A stretch of 64,000 nt of DNA, taken from the NCBI GenBank assembly GCA_019915015.1, contig JAHBBC010000037.1:1-64000 (forward strand), read 5' to 3'. Under the pieces are notes generated by a model. That model worked only from the letters and a program-made list of their open reading frames with translations, did no database searches and was not told the DNA's origin. How positions within the stretch are numbered: position 1 is the first letter of the stretch; each line of letters starts with the position of its first letter. Positions 11,925 through 23,364 of the stretch are shown in pieces. Made by a program: the position numbers and the translations under genes. The DNA is from Auriscalpium vulgare. Lineage: Eukaryota; Basidiomycota; Agaricomycetes; Russulales; Auriscalpiaceae.

Positions 11925-12608
11925 TTATGCATCCAAGTGTATCGTAGAATCTATTGCCAAGTGATGCAGTGCTGTAATGCAGAACAGTGTGACCGACAAG
12001 CCGTCTTCCCCAATAAAGCACGAGAAGTAATTCAGCGTCAAAGAACGTGTGCAACAGTCTGCCGAGCACTTATTTATACAGTCAAGTTCTGAACAAAAGG
12101 ACCTCTGTGCAACTCCTGGTGAGTCTCCGGAGCGCAGCTCCGGCGGATCTTGTTTGGTTGAACCATATAACGGCTCGACGGCCACCATGTCGAGCACTGG
12201 CAGCACTCGAGCTCTTCGGAGTCTTGTCAGTGTCGCTCGCTCCTTCATCGTATTGCTCTTGCTATTGCTCTGACTTTCATAGCGAACTGACTGGGACGCA
12301 AATGACTGTAGTCGACTGGAGACCGTCCCCCTAGCTTGAGATAGACGCGCCGTTGAGCTGTGACGCTGGGTCATGCAGGTGCGTCTGGAAGTCCACTGCC
12401 TCTGCATTGGTAGCTGAGGATCCACAACACAATATTGAAACCGGGCAGTGTTTTCGTTATCCCCTTCGATTCGGACTAGCCATGCGCAAATAACGAACAT
12501 TCCACCGGTACTCTGTTTATCCCGCCGCTCACCGGAAATGCGCCATCTACGCCGCTCTCGAAGAATTTGTGGCATGCCTGTGTTGCAAGCCGTGATGAGA
12601 AGCCGCAA
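11925..12608 (-). CDS. Unrecognised open frame in the 3' flank of copy C
   Basis: An uninterrupted frame of 227 codons. Part of it is conserved with the 3' flank of copy D: ICAWLVRIEGDN here matches ICAWMVRIKGNE near 18100. Many differences fall on third codon positions and keep the residue (Val, Arg, Ile, Thr, Ser, Ala), which is what protein coding predicts. A shared DPQL...RTCMTQRHS stretch follows. The copy near 18.1 kb is shifted by a 2-base difference before the conserved part. No homologous family comes to mind, and no start codon is clearly favoured. It could be an exon of a longer gene or a decaying gene carried with each C/D unit. Confidence 0.3.
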   Translation of the reverse strand: MRLLITACNTGMPQILRERRRWRISGERRDKQSTGGMFVICAWLVRIEGDNENTARFQYCVVDPQLPMQRQWTSRRTCMTQRHSSTARLSQARGTVSSRLQSFASQSVRYESQSNSKSNTMKERATLTRLRRARVLPVLDMVAVEPLYGSTKQDPPELRSGDSPGVAQRSFCSELDCINKCSADCCTRSLTLNYFSCFIGEDGLSVTLFCITALHHLAIDSTIHLDA

Positions 12609-13190
12609 GAGGAGAGCGTGCGCTGGAAGATACGTTGATCACTCCTGGATGTCCGAGACTGGTGTTCGTTTGCCCTGCAGCCAGGAATTTCCTGCACGTC
12701 ATACAACTCGTGCGTCTCCGCATCCTCTCTCACCATCTCAAATCGTGTCAACTCACCGATAGCTCAGTGTCCGTAGTTGACAACACCTGCGAGCGCCGCG
12801 CACCCATCGCCGACCGCTCCCCGTGCCTTTCATACTGCCTCAGGGTCAAAGCTGCCCTGCCGACCCATTATCGACGACGGAGCGGTTGAGAAGATGGCCG
12901 CGAATGCTGGATGTGCCGACTCGCGTGCGACTGCGCAAGGTTATGAAGCAAACGCCTGCGCAAATCATTTTGGTCGGCGTAGCGTTCTGCTAGGCGGCGG
13001 AACTCCTGAATCTGTGTCGCCTTCGAGCACAGAGAAATACTCGAATCGCCTAGTCTGTTTGTCGTGCTGTGGACGCTGTGCGTGGCGCGTTTCTGGCTTG
13101 CTTTATGGGTGGACTTATACTATCGGGCTCTACTGGCATCTGGCTCTCGGTCGTAGTATAACATGTACAGGGAATTGGAACAAAGAATAA
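12140..13190. repeat. 3'-flank block shared by copies C and D (C member)
   Basis: About 1 kb immediately 3' of family copy C that matches 17760-18720, 3' of copy D. Landmarks: TTGGTTGAACC near 12154, GCTGGGTCATGCA near 12367, ATGCGCAAAT near 12481, GACGCACGAGTTGTATGA (on the minus strand) near 12705-12722, GGACTTATAC near 13110. With the 5' blocks it shows that C and D are tandem units of about 5.6 kb. Confidence 0.6.
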
Positions 13191-13195
13191 AGTGT

Positions 13196-16100
13196 TTAAT
13201 TCTCTCCCATCGCCCATCCAGAAACCTTCTCGCCGTCGCGCATAAGGCTAGCCAGGAACATATCCCACTTCCCGTCACCAACTTGTCCAACAGTGTCGCA
13301 TGGACGACCCGTACCCATGCGAGGAATGCTGCATAATCGAACGCCCCGAGGGGCTCGGAGAGGTCGAAGACGCGGCAGCTTCGTTCGAAGATGGGTACCA
13401 GTGGATCCGCCGGCTGCAAACCAAACGTGTCAGCCTTCGTATAGATCAGAATATTACTAACTCTTTCATACCTGCTCTGCATTAGGCTCGGGAGCCCACG
13501 CGCAGGCCACAATAGCCAGGGGCCTCGAGAAAGGATGCCGAAGACGGGGAAGTCAAACACGTTCAGTGCGGCCAAGAACTTGACAGCGGCGGTGAGGTGC
13601 ATCCGAAGCTTCGCGGCGCCGACAATATCGTGCTCAAAATCTTTATCGTGTTGAAGGACAAGCAATGGGAGAAGGAAAGAGTGCTGTATGTCTTCCACTG
13701 CCAGCTCTTGTCCCGAAGCGACGCCAGGTGGTGTGGATTCGGAAGTGTTTCGTTCCAGTAGGATGAGCCGGCCTTCGCAGCGGGGTCCACCAAGAAGATG
13801 GGATCGCAGGGCTTTTGGCTGCAAGGATGGCGTCGCAGACGGGAGAGACGAGGGCGAGGGATACGGGAATCGCGCATTGCGACCCCTCATCCCTGGTCAG
13901 CCATGGCGTGCAATGATCTTCATGAAGGTTTATGACGACCCGCTCTCGCCATTGCTTGGGTGTAAATCCTCGTGAATCGTATGTGTCAGTATGCCACTCC
14001 AGATTCGCATAGTTTGTCTCCATGTTCAAACATTGCTTTGAGGAGACCGAGTAGGGGAAGTTGGGATCGAGGTCTGTAACAAATCGCCCGTCGGCACGAT
14101 CATTTCGAGGGAGCCTAATCTTCTGATTGAAGCTATGGCATGGAATGTTAGACAAGCCTAGCATGAAATATACGAAATAATCAGACTGACAAACAGTAGG
14201 CAAGTGGCGCATCGGAGTCGTTGACCTCAGCACACGCCACGAAGTCCGCAAGAATTTCGTGAAAAGATTGGAAGGCAACCTGAGATCCATTGGCGGGTTC
14301 CCACAACGCTGGCTGGGAGTGATACGAGGCGCGGAGAATGCGAATGAGCCCTTGGTGAAGTAGCTGAACCAGTGTGCGGTGCATGGCATTGGACGCATCC
14401 CGACTCTCTGTAGATTTGAGCAAGTGATCAAGGAGATCGTCTGGAGTGGCAGAAACACCCTGAAATAGAAATTGAATCAGATGCGACATGCCGAACATCG
14501 AAGATGCTCACAATCTGGGCCGGGGTCCAAGCTTGCGGCCAATGCCCACAGGTTGCTTCGTCATAAAATTTGAAGAAGGGGATAACTTTCGGGTAGTAGC
14601 CAGGGTTATGCTTTGTGGCAAAGTGAGACTGCTGAAGCACATGGTATCGCCCGCGATATGTGGGGAGAAAACTGTCGAGTAAGCATCCTCTATCCATGAG
14701 CCAAAGGTATGCATCGTTCCCCGTTGTTGTATCCGCACTGATGAAGCTAGTGATCATCAATACCATCACGATTGCAGGTACGACTATTTCTTACTCAGAA
14801 ACTGCGTTGGACAGACTGAATGTTGGGAATCAGCGGCGATGATACATCATCGAGATCGGCAGCACTCACGAGGTAACATCGCCAGGTAAATGTTCCTCAG
14901 GATTATCTTGAGATCTACAGGCCCAATGATTGTAGCTTCGCGTAGTCTTAGACTGAAATAGAGACGTACGGGGGTGTTTCTGTGCTGATGCTGTTCGCCC
15001 ATGTTCCGACATTCCATCCAGATACATTAAAAGGGCTACGATCCGCCCTCCATGCCAGAGGAGGAGAATCCTCCAGTTTGTGGAATCCATCGACAATATC
15101 AAAACCTCGAAGTACCTCACATAGGGAGAGGACGGATGCAGAATTGCTCAGATCGAACGATCCAACGGAGGCGGGATTGAAATCCCAGAGGTACACATGA
15201 ACGGCAGGCTTGAAAAAGTCAGCGAAGGAAACAAAACAAGACAAAGACAACATACCAGCTCGCCAGACTCCCCTGATTCGGACTCAAGCGATCCGATGAA
15301 GACGTGTAGCCAGAGCCCCAAACTACCTTCGGAAGGTGACAGGCCCATGATCGGGCCTTTGAGTCCAAGGTTGTATCTCTGATATAGAGCACTAGACATC
15401 GCTTGAAAGACCACGTCCTGATCCGCCAAAATAATGTCGCAAAAGATGATAGGACTCGCGTTATTGTCGAGTAAAATGTGATAGTCTTTGTTAGCAGCAG
15501 GATCATGTTCACCGTCGTCCAAGCTAGAGTGCTTGTCGCTGAACCTAGGAGAATCTTGTGCCGCGTCGTCGTCGGACATGTCGTCTTCTGGCTCCTCCGA
15601 TTCGCCGAGGAATTCTTTGACCGACCTACCGTCAGGGTACTTCCTCTTCAAAGCCTCAAAATCTATGGGAGGCGGCGGCGGAGGAAAATATTGGAGGTAT
15701 CCCCGTACGTCGTCATTTTCGGGATCCTCCAACGGTGCAGCAGCACTGCTGTCGCTGACCAGACCAGCCTTGTTCGAGTTGTCGACCCGGATCTCACCAG
15801 ACGACCCAGACCGAGTGCTTGGTGCGTATTCACGAAGACCAAGTAACTGAACAACAGCATGTCTGGGCTGAGCACCAACGAGGTGTGCGTCCTCAGAAGC
15901 TGACCGCTTCGGTAGAGAGACGGCGACGCTTTCTCTGGATGCATCAATCGATTCAGCACATAATCACATTACATGGCAAGGGCTTTGGATAAACGAACCC
16001 CAAAGTAACGACGAGGCCACTTTCATCGATACAGGCCCGCACAAGACGTGAGATTAGGTGTGCCTTAGATCCGAGGTTGGCATTGGCGCGAGCCTCGGCC

Positions 16101-16346
16101 TTGCGCCGGGCATGAATGAGGGATGTAGCTTCGACGAGCGCCGGAGGTATGCTTTGCGAGTCGCCGCCGGTGTTGTTCACGACGCTCGGTGCCTATCAAG
16201 ATTGTGTGAGTTTCGATCGATGAGGAAAGGCGTGGTGGATTGCGTACCGTAAGCTCGGAAACGCGCTTGACGAGCTTTTGCACAGCTTGCGACGCATCAG
16301 GAATGGTCGGTAAAAGCCCAAGTGTGTGGAGCACAAGGTCAGACAT
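13196..16346 (-). pseudogene. RLPRND family copy C, several frameshifts
   Basis: Function unknown. Start ATG at 16344-16346 (MSDLVLHTLGLLP), first exon of 33 codons, then an exon with PPALVEATSLIHARRKAEA. The long third exon has PKRSASEDAHLVGAQ, an acidic stretch, DDVRGYLQYFPPPPPP and CDIILADQDVVFQAMSSAL, all open. DRGCLLDSFLP near 14690 and IRLPRND near 14110 follow. The 3' part is damaged when aligned with copy D: a 4-base loss and a 7-base gain near 13840-13900, single-base losses near 13785 and 13765, and another near 13275 that replaces the normal ending with an unrelated tail. The expected stop, once the last frameshift is allowed for, is at 13196-13198. The 5' two thirds is fully open, so decay seems recent, or the lesions are assembly errors. 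Confidence 0.7.
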
Positions 16347-16419
16347 CTCGTTCGTGTAGCTGTGGTTCGCAAGTGAGATCGATACCGCCGCAAGACCGGC
16401 TGTTATTCACTGTTTCAAG

Positions 16420-17800
16420 GTGAGGTGACATCCACCGGCGCTCGCCACGCGCACCTCGTGTAGAAGCTCGCCTGTGGTTGTCCGGGGAGCAGCCGCCGTT
16501 CGTGCTCGCGCCGTGCTGAGTGCGAGTGCTTTGCGAGGCCCAGATGCACCCAAAGTGTCCGAGCTCCACAGCGCACTGTCCTCGACGCCCGCCCATTATC
16601 TCGTCTCCCTCGTCCGCTCAATCGTTTCGGACACGCTCATGCCACGAGGCTCCCAACGTGCCCTGCAGGTGCCCGCGCCGTGTCTGGATCAACCACGGTC
16701 ATTACGCAACACGACTTGCCTGATCGGTCAACAACAACCCGTCGGGTATCGAACGAACACGTACGAAGTTTGCACGAAGCTTGCCCAGATGTTGTGCGTG
16801 GCCCGGCTGGTCGACGAGCAATCGAATGTTCTCGACGTGGGCCATCTTGTCAATGCCGGGAGACGCTCGCCGAGATATTAGAGACACAGATATCGCGATG
16901 TCAACTTTATTACAGCGCTGATCACATAACAACACAAATTGTCGTAGGACGTTCTCCGTTCTCCGCCCCTTCCGAGAAGCGTAGGTAGCTGTTTACGGGC
17001 ACAATTAGCACGAGGCGATGACTGCAAGCTTGAAGATACGCACCAGGACATAGAAATCAAACTAGGATAAGATACGATAGGCATACCGCCCGAGTTCGCC
17101 GACCGTGGCCGAAGAATGCACTGGGTACCAGATTGCTGCGTGGAAAAGCTCGGGGGAGAGGGAGAAAGACTCACAACCCCGCGCATTCGCGCAGTCGAGC
17201 TGGACTTCACGCAATGGCACATTCAGCAGCCTTCCCTATCTTCGCGCATCGTTGACCAGAGTCGGCTAATTACCTTTGACTTGCTCTACCCCTGAGGCAC
17301 AATACTAGGGACCATCGCATCGACAATGCTGCAAGAATGCAAGGAAAATATAGTTTGTAGCTCTGCTCGACGGTGTACCTGTAAGACAAGCCCGCGCGCG
17401 ACTGTGCTGGAGAGCAATCAGCGAGACACGAGAATCTGGAAAGTTCGCGACGCACCTCAACCCGATGCCAATGCTCAACATTCTTTCCACAAGTCCCGTC
17501 CACAGGCTTGCACGTTGAACGTTGAACGCTTGGCCGATGTTGGCGTTGACGATGCACTCGCGAAAGCTGGTCAAGGCGCAGGACATTTGACACTGAGTCG
17601 CGTTGTGATGCCATCCGTTGAAAAGTTTGCCATGCAGCGGAACAATGACATCGAGGTCGCGTGTTGGGCTCTACGATCAGTGCAGCCTGCATGCGAAGAA
17701 AGGATTGCGATGTAGTCACTATGCGACCCTGCTATTAGCACTGCGGCAGCAGTGGCGTGGGCTCGACCACGTGGCTGTATTTGGTTGAGCCAAATAACAG
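16420..17800. repeat. Conserved 5'-flank block, copy C
   Basis: Same landmark series as the other flank blocks, upstream of family copy C. It ends in GACCACGTGGCTGTATTTGG at 17765-17784 and the near-palindrome at 17778-17796, where it passes directly into the 3' flank of copy D. Confidence 0.6.
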
Positions 17801-18720
17801 CTCTCGGCGTCGACTCTTCAACGTCGACTGCTCTTCCGAGTCCTCGTTATCTTTTCACTGTCGCTCGCTCCATAAGCATCTTGCTTTTGCTCTTGCTCAG
17901 TCTCTGGCCCTCAAAGCGAACGGACCGTGGCGCAAATGACTGTAATTGGCTCGTGATAGACGCGACGTCCAGCTGTGGCGCTGGGTCATGCAAGTGCGTG
18001 TCGATTTCCGCCTCTGCACTAGTAGCTGAGGATCCGTATCATGAGAATTATTCCGGGCCGTCTTCATCTCATTCCCTTTAATACGAACCATCCATGCGCA
18101 AATATTCCACCTGTTGTACTCTAATCCACGCAGCTTACCGGAGATATGCGCCATCCACGCCTCCCTGCAAGATATGGCAGCATGCCTGTGTTGTAGGCCG
18201 TCATTACGTGCTCCTCATACAACTCGTGCGTCTCTGCATCTTCCATCGCCATCTCATATCTTCTCAACTCTCCGATAGCGCAGCATTCCTCGTCGACAAC
18301 ATCTGCGACCGCAGGGCACCGATTAGCAAGAGGCACAAGTAACCCGCCGACCGCTCCCTCGCCTCGCAATATCCCATGTACTGCCTCAGCCCTGCTGACT
18401 CATGGTAAACGACGGGGCAATCGTGCAGATGGTGAAGACTGGACGTGCAGATTGGCGCACAAGGTTATGCATCGGACGCCTGCGCTAACCATATTGATGA
18501 GCGTAGTGTTTTGCCAGCATCCTCTCGGTTAGCGTGGCTGCGGAAGTTCAGATTTAGTGTTCACGCCCAGCGCAGCGAGGTCGGTTTGTCGTGCTGTAGA
18601 TGAGGTGCGCCGCGCCCTTCCAGGCGTGCTCTACGGCTCCGCGTGGACTTATACCGTCGGGCTCGTACCATCAGTCTATTCTGTTCTCATGACACTTGTA
18701 CATTGGAGCAAATAATAAAG
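17760..18720. repeat. 3'-flank block shared by copies C and D (D member)
   Basis: Matches 12140-13190. It contains the D version of the conserved minus-strand reading frame (ICAWMVRIKGNE near 18100; EDAETHELYEEH near 18230), here interrupted by a 2-base length difference near 18137. It ends just before the stop codon of family copy D. Confidence 0.55.
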
Positions 18721-18724
18721 TGGT

Positions 18725-21700
18725 TTACTCCCTCATCGCCCATTCTGAAACCTTCTTGCCGTCGCCCGTAAGACCTTCCAGAAGCTTATCCCACTTCCCG
18801 CAGTCCAGCTTGTCCAACAGTGTCTTGGCATGGACGACCCGTACCCATGCGAGGAATGCCGCATAGTCGAATGCCCCGATGGGCTCGGAGAGGTCGAAGA
18901 CGCGGCAGCTTCGTTCAAAGATGTGTACCAGTGGATCCGCCGGCTGCATACCAAACGTGTCAGCCTTCGTATAGATCAGAATATTACTAACTCTTTCATA
19001 CCTGCTCCGCATTAGGCTCGGGAGCCCACGCGCAGGCCACGATAGCCAAGGGGCCTCGAGAAAGGATGCCGAAGACGGGGAAATCAAACACGTTCAGTGC
19101 GCCGCCTAAGAACTTGACAGCGGCGGTGAGGTGCATCCGAAGCTTCGCGGCGCCGACAATGTCGTCCTCAAAATCTTTATCGTGTTGAAGGACAAGCAAT
19201 GGGAGAATGAAAGAGTGGTGTATGTCTTCCATTGCCGGCTCTTGTCCCGAAGCGCCGTCAGGTGGTGTGGATTCGGAAATGTTTCGTTCCAGTAGGATGA
19301 GACCGGCCCTCGCAGCGGGATTCACCAAGGACGATGGGATCGCAGGGCTTTTGGCTGCAAGGATGGCGTCGCAGACAGAGAGACGAGGGCTACGGAAATC
19401 GCGCATTGCGACCCCTTCATCCCCTAGGTCCAGCCATGCCTTGCAATGATCTCGGTGAAGCTCCATGGCGACCTCTTCTCGCCATTGCTTCGGTGTATAT
19501 CCGAGTCCTCGTTCCTTGTATAGGTCAGTTTCCCACTCCAGATTCACACTGTTTGTCTCCATGTCCAAACACTGCTTATCCGACACGATGCTGAAGTATT
19601 CCGGATCGAGGTCTGTCATGAATAACCCGTCGGCACGATCATTTCGAGGGAGCCTGATCTTCTGATTAAAGCTAGGGGGTGGAATGGTCAGACAAGCGTG
19701 GTATGAAAAGCATAAAAGACTGTGACTAACAAACAGTAGACAAGTGGTGCACTGTTGATCTCAGCACACGCCACGAAGTCCGCAAGAATTTCGTGAGACG
19801 AATGGAAGGCGGCCTGTGGTCCATTGACGGGTGCCCTCAGCGCTGGTTGGGAGTGATGCGAGGCGCGGACAGTGGAAACGAGCCCTTGATGAAGTAGCTG
19901 AACGAGTGCGCGGTCCATGTCACTGGACACATCCTGCCTCTCTGCAGATGTAAGCAACTCCAACATACGTCGACCGAGATCGTCCGGAGTGACAGAGACA
20001 CCCTGAAGTGGAAATTCAATGGGATGTGACGTGCCAAGCATAGATGACGCTCACATCAATCTCGGTCCAAGCTTGTGGCCAACACCCAGAGGTTGCGTCG
20101 TCATAAAATTCGAAGAAGGGGATAACTCTCGGGAAATAGTCAGGGTTTGATCCTGTGGCAAAGATAGACTCCAGAAAGAGATTGTATCGCCCGCGATAAA
20201 TGGGGAGAAAGCTGTCGAGGAAGCATCCTCTATCCATGAGCCAAAGGTATGCATTGTTCCCCGGTGTTGTATCCGCACTGATGAAGCTAGTAATCATCAA
20301 TACTAACAGGAGTGCAGGGACGATACGTCTTACTCAGAGACCGCGTCGGTCAGACTGCATATCGGGAATTAGCCGTGATGATATATTACTGAGATAGGCA
20401 CCGCTCACGAGGTGACATTGCTGGGCGCAGGTGTCTCAAGGTAATCTTCAGATCTGCAGGCCCAATAATCTCAGCGTTGATAAGTCTTATAATAAATAAA
20501 GAGACGTACGCGGGTGCCTCCGTGCTATTGCTGCTCACCCATGTTCCGACGCTCCATCCAGGTCCAATAGAAAGGCCACGATCCGCTCTCCATTCCAGTG
20601 GAGGAGTATCATCCAGCTTGCGGAAGCCATCGACGATATCGAGACTTTGAATTACCTCGGACAAGGAGAGGACAGATGCCGGATCGCTCAGATTGAACGA
20701 CCCAACCTGTGAGGCCGGATCAAATTCCCAGCGAAACACATGAACTGCAGGCTTTGAAAGATTCAGAGAAGGACAAAAAACGAAGGCCAAGTCAACGTAC
20801 CAGCATGCCGGACCCCTTGCATTCGGACTCCAGCGATCCGACGAAGGCGTGTAGCCAAAGCCCCAAAGCACCTTCGGAAAATGTCAGGCCCAGAATCGGG
20901 CCTTCAACACCAAGGTTGAATCTCTGATACAGGGCACTAGACATAGCTTGAAAGATGACGTCCTGGCCCGCAAAAATAAGGTCGCAAAAGACGATAGGGC
21001 TGGCGTGGTTGTCGAGTAAGATGTGGCAGTTGTTGTTAGCAGCAGGATCACTTTCACCGCCGTCCAGGGTAGAGTTCTTGTCGTTGTACATGGGAGATCC
21101 CTGGTCCGCGGAGTCGTCGGACAGATCATCTGCTAGCTCCTCGCCGCGGGCGAATTCTTCAATCGGCCTACCGTTAGGGTACTTCATCTTCAGAGCTACC
21201 AAATCTACGGGAGGCGGCGGTGGGGGGAAATATTGGAGGTATCCCCGCACGTCGTCATTTTCGGGATCCTCTAACGTGGCCTGACTGCTGTCGCTGGTAA
21301 GACCTGCGTTGCTCGAATTGTCGACCCGGATTCCACCCGACGACCCAGACTGGGTGCTTGGACCGTATTCACGAAGACCAAGTAATTGAGCAACGGCATA
21401 TCTGGGCTGCGCACCAGCGAGGCGTACATCATCGGAAGCTGACCGCTTCGGCAGAGAGACGGCAACGCGCACTCTGGAAGCATCACTCAAATCAGGACGT
21501 TACTTTGCAAGGGTGATATGGATGAACGAACCGCGATGTAACGGCGAGGCCACTTGCTTCGATACAGACCCGCACAAGATGTGAGATCAGGTGTGCTTTG
21601 GATCCGAGGCTGGCGTTGGCGCGAGCCTCGGCCTTGTGCCGGGCTTCAATGAGCGATACGGCTTCGACGAGAGCCGGAGGTATGCTATGGGAGTCGCTAC

Positions 21701-21875
21701 TGATGTTGTTAACAGCGCCCGATGCCTGTCAACATGGAGTGAGCTTCGACGAAGAAAGGTGCGCTTGACTGCATACGGTACGCTCGGAAACGTGCTTGAC
21801 CAGCTTTTGCACAGCTTGCGATGCACTGGGAACAGTCGGCACGCGCCCAAGTGTGTGGAGCACAAGGTCGGACAT
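18725..21875 (-). CDS. RLPRND family copy D, apparently intact
   Basis: Function unknown; about 890 residues in about ten exons. Start ATG 21873-21875, first exon 21777-21875, first intron 21726-21776. The second exon is helical and charged (EAVSLIEARHKAEARANA). The third (about 20.8-21.5 kb) holds PKRSASDDVRLAG, an acidic region, NDDVRGYLQYFPPPPPP and the CDLIFAGQDVIFQAMSSAL segment. Short exons around 20.3-20.45 kb (SEDYLETPAPSNVTS, LTDAVSD) join in phase. Then AYLWLMDRGCFLDSFLP, FNQKIRLPRND near 19650, CDAILAAKSPAIP, the C-terminal domain (LPLLVLQHDKDFE, KLRMHLTAAVKFL), an intron at 18944-19001, and HIFERSCRVFDL to the TAA at 18725. No frameshift was found. The junction between exons 2 and 3 (about 21.49-21.53 kb) could not be placed to the base. 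Confidence 0.7.
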
Positions 21876-22134
21876 TTTCGTTCGCCTGGATTTGTTGTCC
21901 GCGGTACGACTGCAAGACCGACTCTGTTTGCTGTAAATGTAAATGTACGTGAGCATCTCCACTGGCGCTCGCCACACGCATCTCGTGTACACCTGCAGGT
22001 TGCCTGCAGGCCGTCACAAGAGAACTCGCCCTCTTTTTTCTCCATGCTAAGTGCTCGCCGAAGGTCAAATGCGTCGGCGTGTCCGAGTTCACATCCCACT
22101 GTCCTGACTGCCCGCCATGTTCTCTCTTCTCTGA

Positions 22135-22157
22135 CTGCTTATTGCTGCAATAAGCAG
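22135..22157. repeat. Perfect 10-base inverted repeat
   Basis: CTGCTTATTG and its reverse complement separated by CTG, about 260 bases upstream of the copy D start codon. It could form a small hairpin or bind a dimeric protein. Chance occurrence is possible. Confidence 0.3.
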
Positions 22158-22257
22158 ATGCTTATGACCCAGACCGCATCCACGCGGCGACATCGTGGCC
22201 ATAGGCGGCCCTAAGGCATTTATGGCCGATCACGCCGATGAGAGACACATTGACGGC

Positions 22258-23364
22258 AGCGTGGACCGTGCTTCCATGGCCGAAGCGTGGCTTTATTTTG
22301 AGTGAGCGAGCATCGAACAAATGGATGCTAATTCAGCGATTCATCATTGGAGATTGAATCACAGTTAGTGAAATGTCACTACCGGAGGGTGAGTTTAAGT
22401 GCCCAAGGGCTATAAGCGCAATATATTCTGCTTTCGAAATCTTCAACGTGCTCGGAATAGATCGGCGGGCGAGATTTCTGAAGATGTTAAAACGAAATGA
22501 CAGAACGAAGATACTGAAAGCACCTACTTCGCCATGTCGCATGAAACGAATGTCGGGCACGGGTGTGAGAAGAGCGAGGTGAAAAGGGTTGCGCGGTCCG
22601 AGACTTGCGTATCGCTCCCGAAGCAAGATGGCTTGACATAGGCTAGCCGACCACGAGCCCGAGGTAGCGCGCGCACGAGGATCTTGGACACCAAGACAAG
22701 CACATTGGCAGTCGTCAGACGTACAAGGATGAAGCCTCCTGGAATCGAAGAATTACCATAGATGCTGTGCCAGAATATTAGTGCCAATTTCAGCGTAGCC
22801 GTGAAGAGTCTTGATCGATAGAGTTTGCCGTGCTTGCTGACGTCGAGATTGGCCAATTGAACGCTGATACATGAGCAGCGACAGGGGCGACGTGTTACCG
22901 CGCGGTAAATGAGAGCCTGCGCAGGGTAAAGTCAAAGGACTAGAAGCGCCGGGCCGCGATCTGTAGCTCAGCTCGCTCGCTGCCGCCAGCGTACGAGGCA
23001 TAGACATCGACGAGAAGCAGGAGGCCGAGACGCTGTGAGACGAAACACCTTAGCGGGATCCAGAGGGCGTGGACATGCGTGCGAACGGCAGTGCTTAACC
23101 TGGAGAGCACGAAGCCCGCGAGGAAGGAGGAGCATGCTGACCGCGAAACTTCTGATACGAAACGTATTACGAGAAACGCCCGAGGGGGAGCTATGCATGC
23201 GCACCTAGATGTCGCGTGCCTTCGACTGCGCTGCCCACTACCCGTTGCCTTGAAGGGCGCGACCGACGTATAAGAGTCCTGACGGCAGAACTGAGCGACA
23301 GATGAGGAAGAAAAGCTGAAAATCCTGACACCGTGACTGACCGCGAGTTCCGAGTCGAGTCGGG
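22258..23364 (-). other. Spacer with one possible coding remnant
   Basis: Mostly unrecognisable. On the minus strand, 22524-22856 holds a 110-codon frame with hydrophobic stretches (LKLALIFWHSIYG, GGFILVRLTTANVLVLV). The segment GGFILVRLTTAN resembles GVIVVHLTTAD on the minus strand near 36330, with the shared DNA differing partly at third codon positions. This hints at a remnant of a membrane-protein exon present twice. Nothing else can be supported here. Confidence 0.25.

Noticed and set aside
20300..20480. Hydrophobic segment LLLVLMITSF before DADTT as a membrane anchor in copies C and D
   Set aside because: A GTAAGA donor and a CTTCATCAG acceptor frame exactly this stretch and restore phase, so it is intronic.
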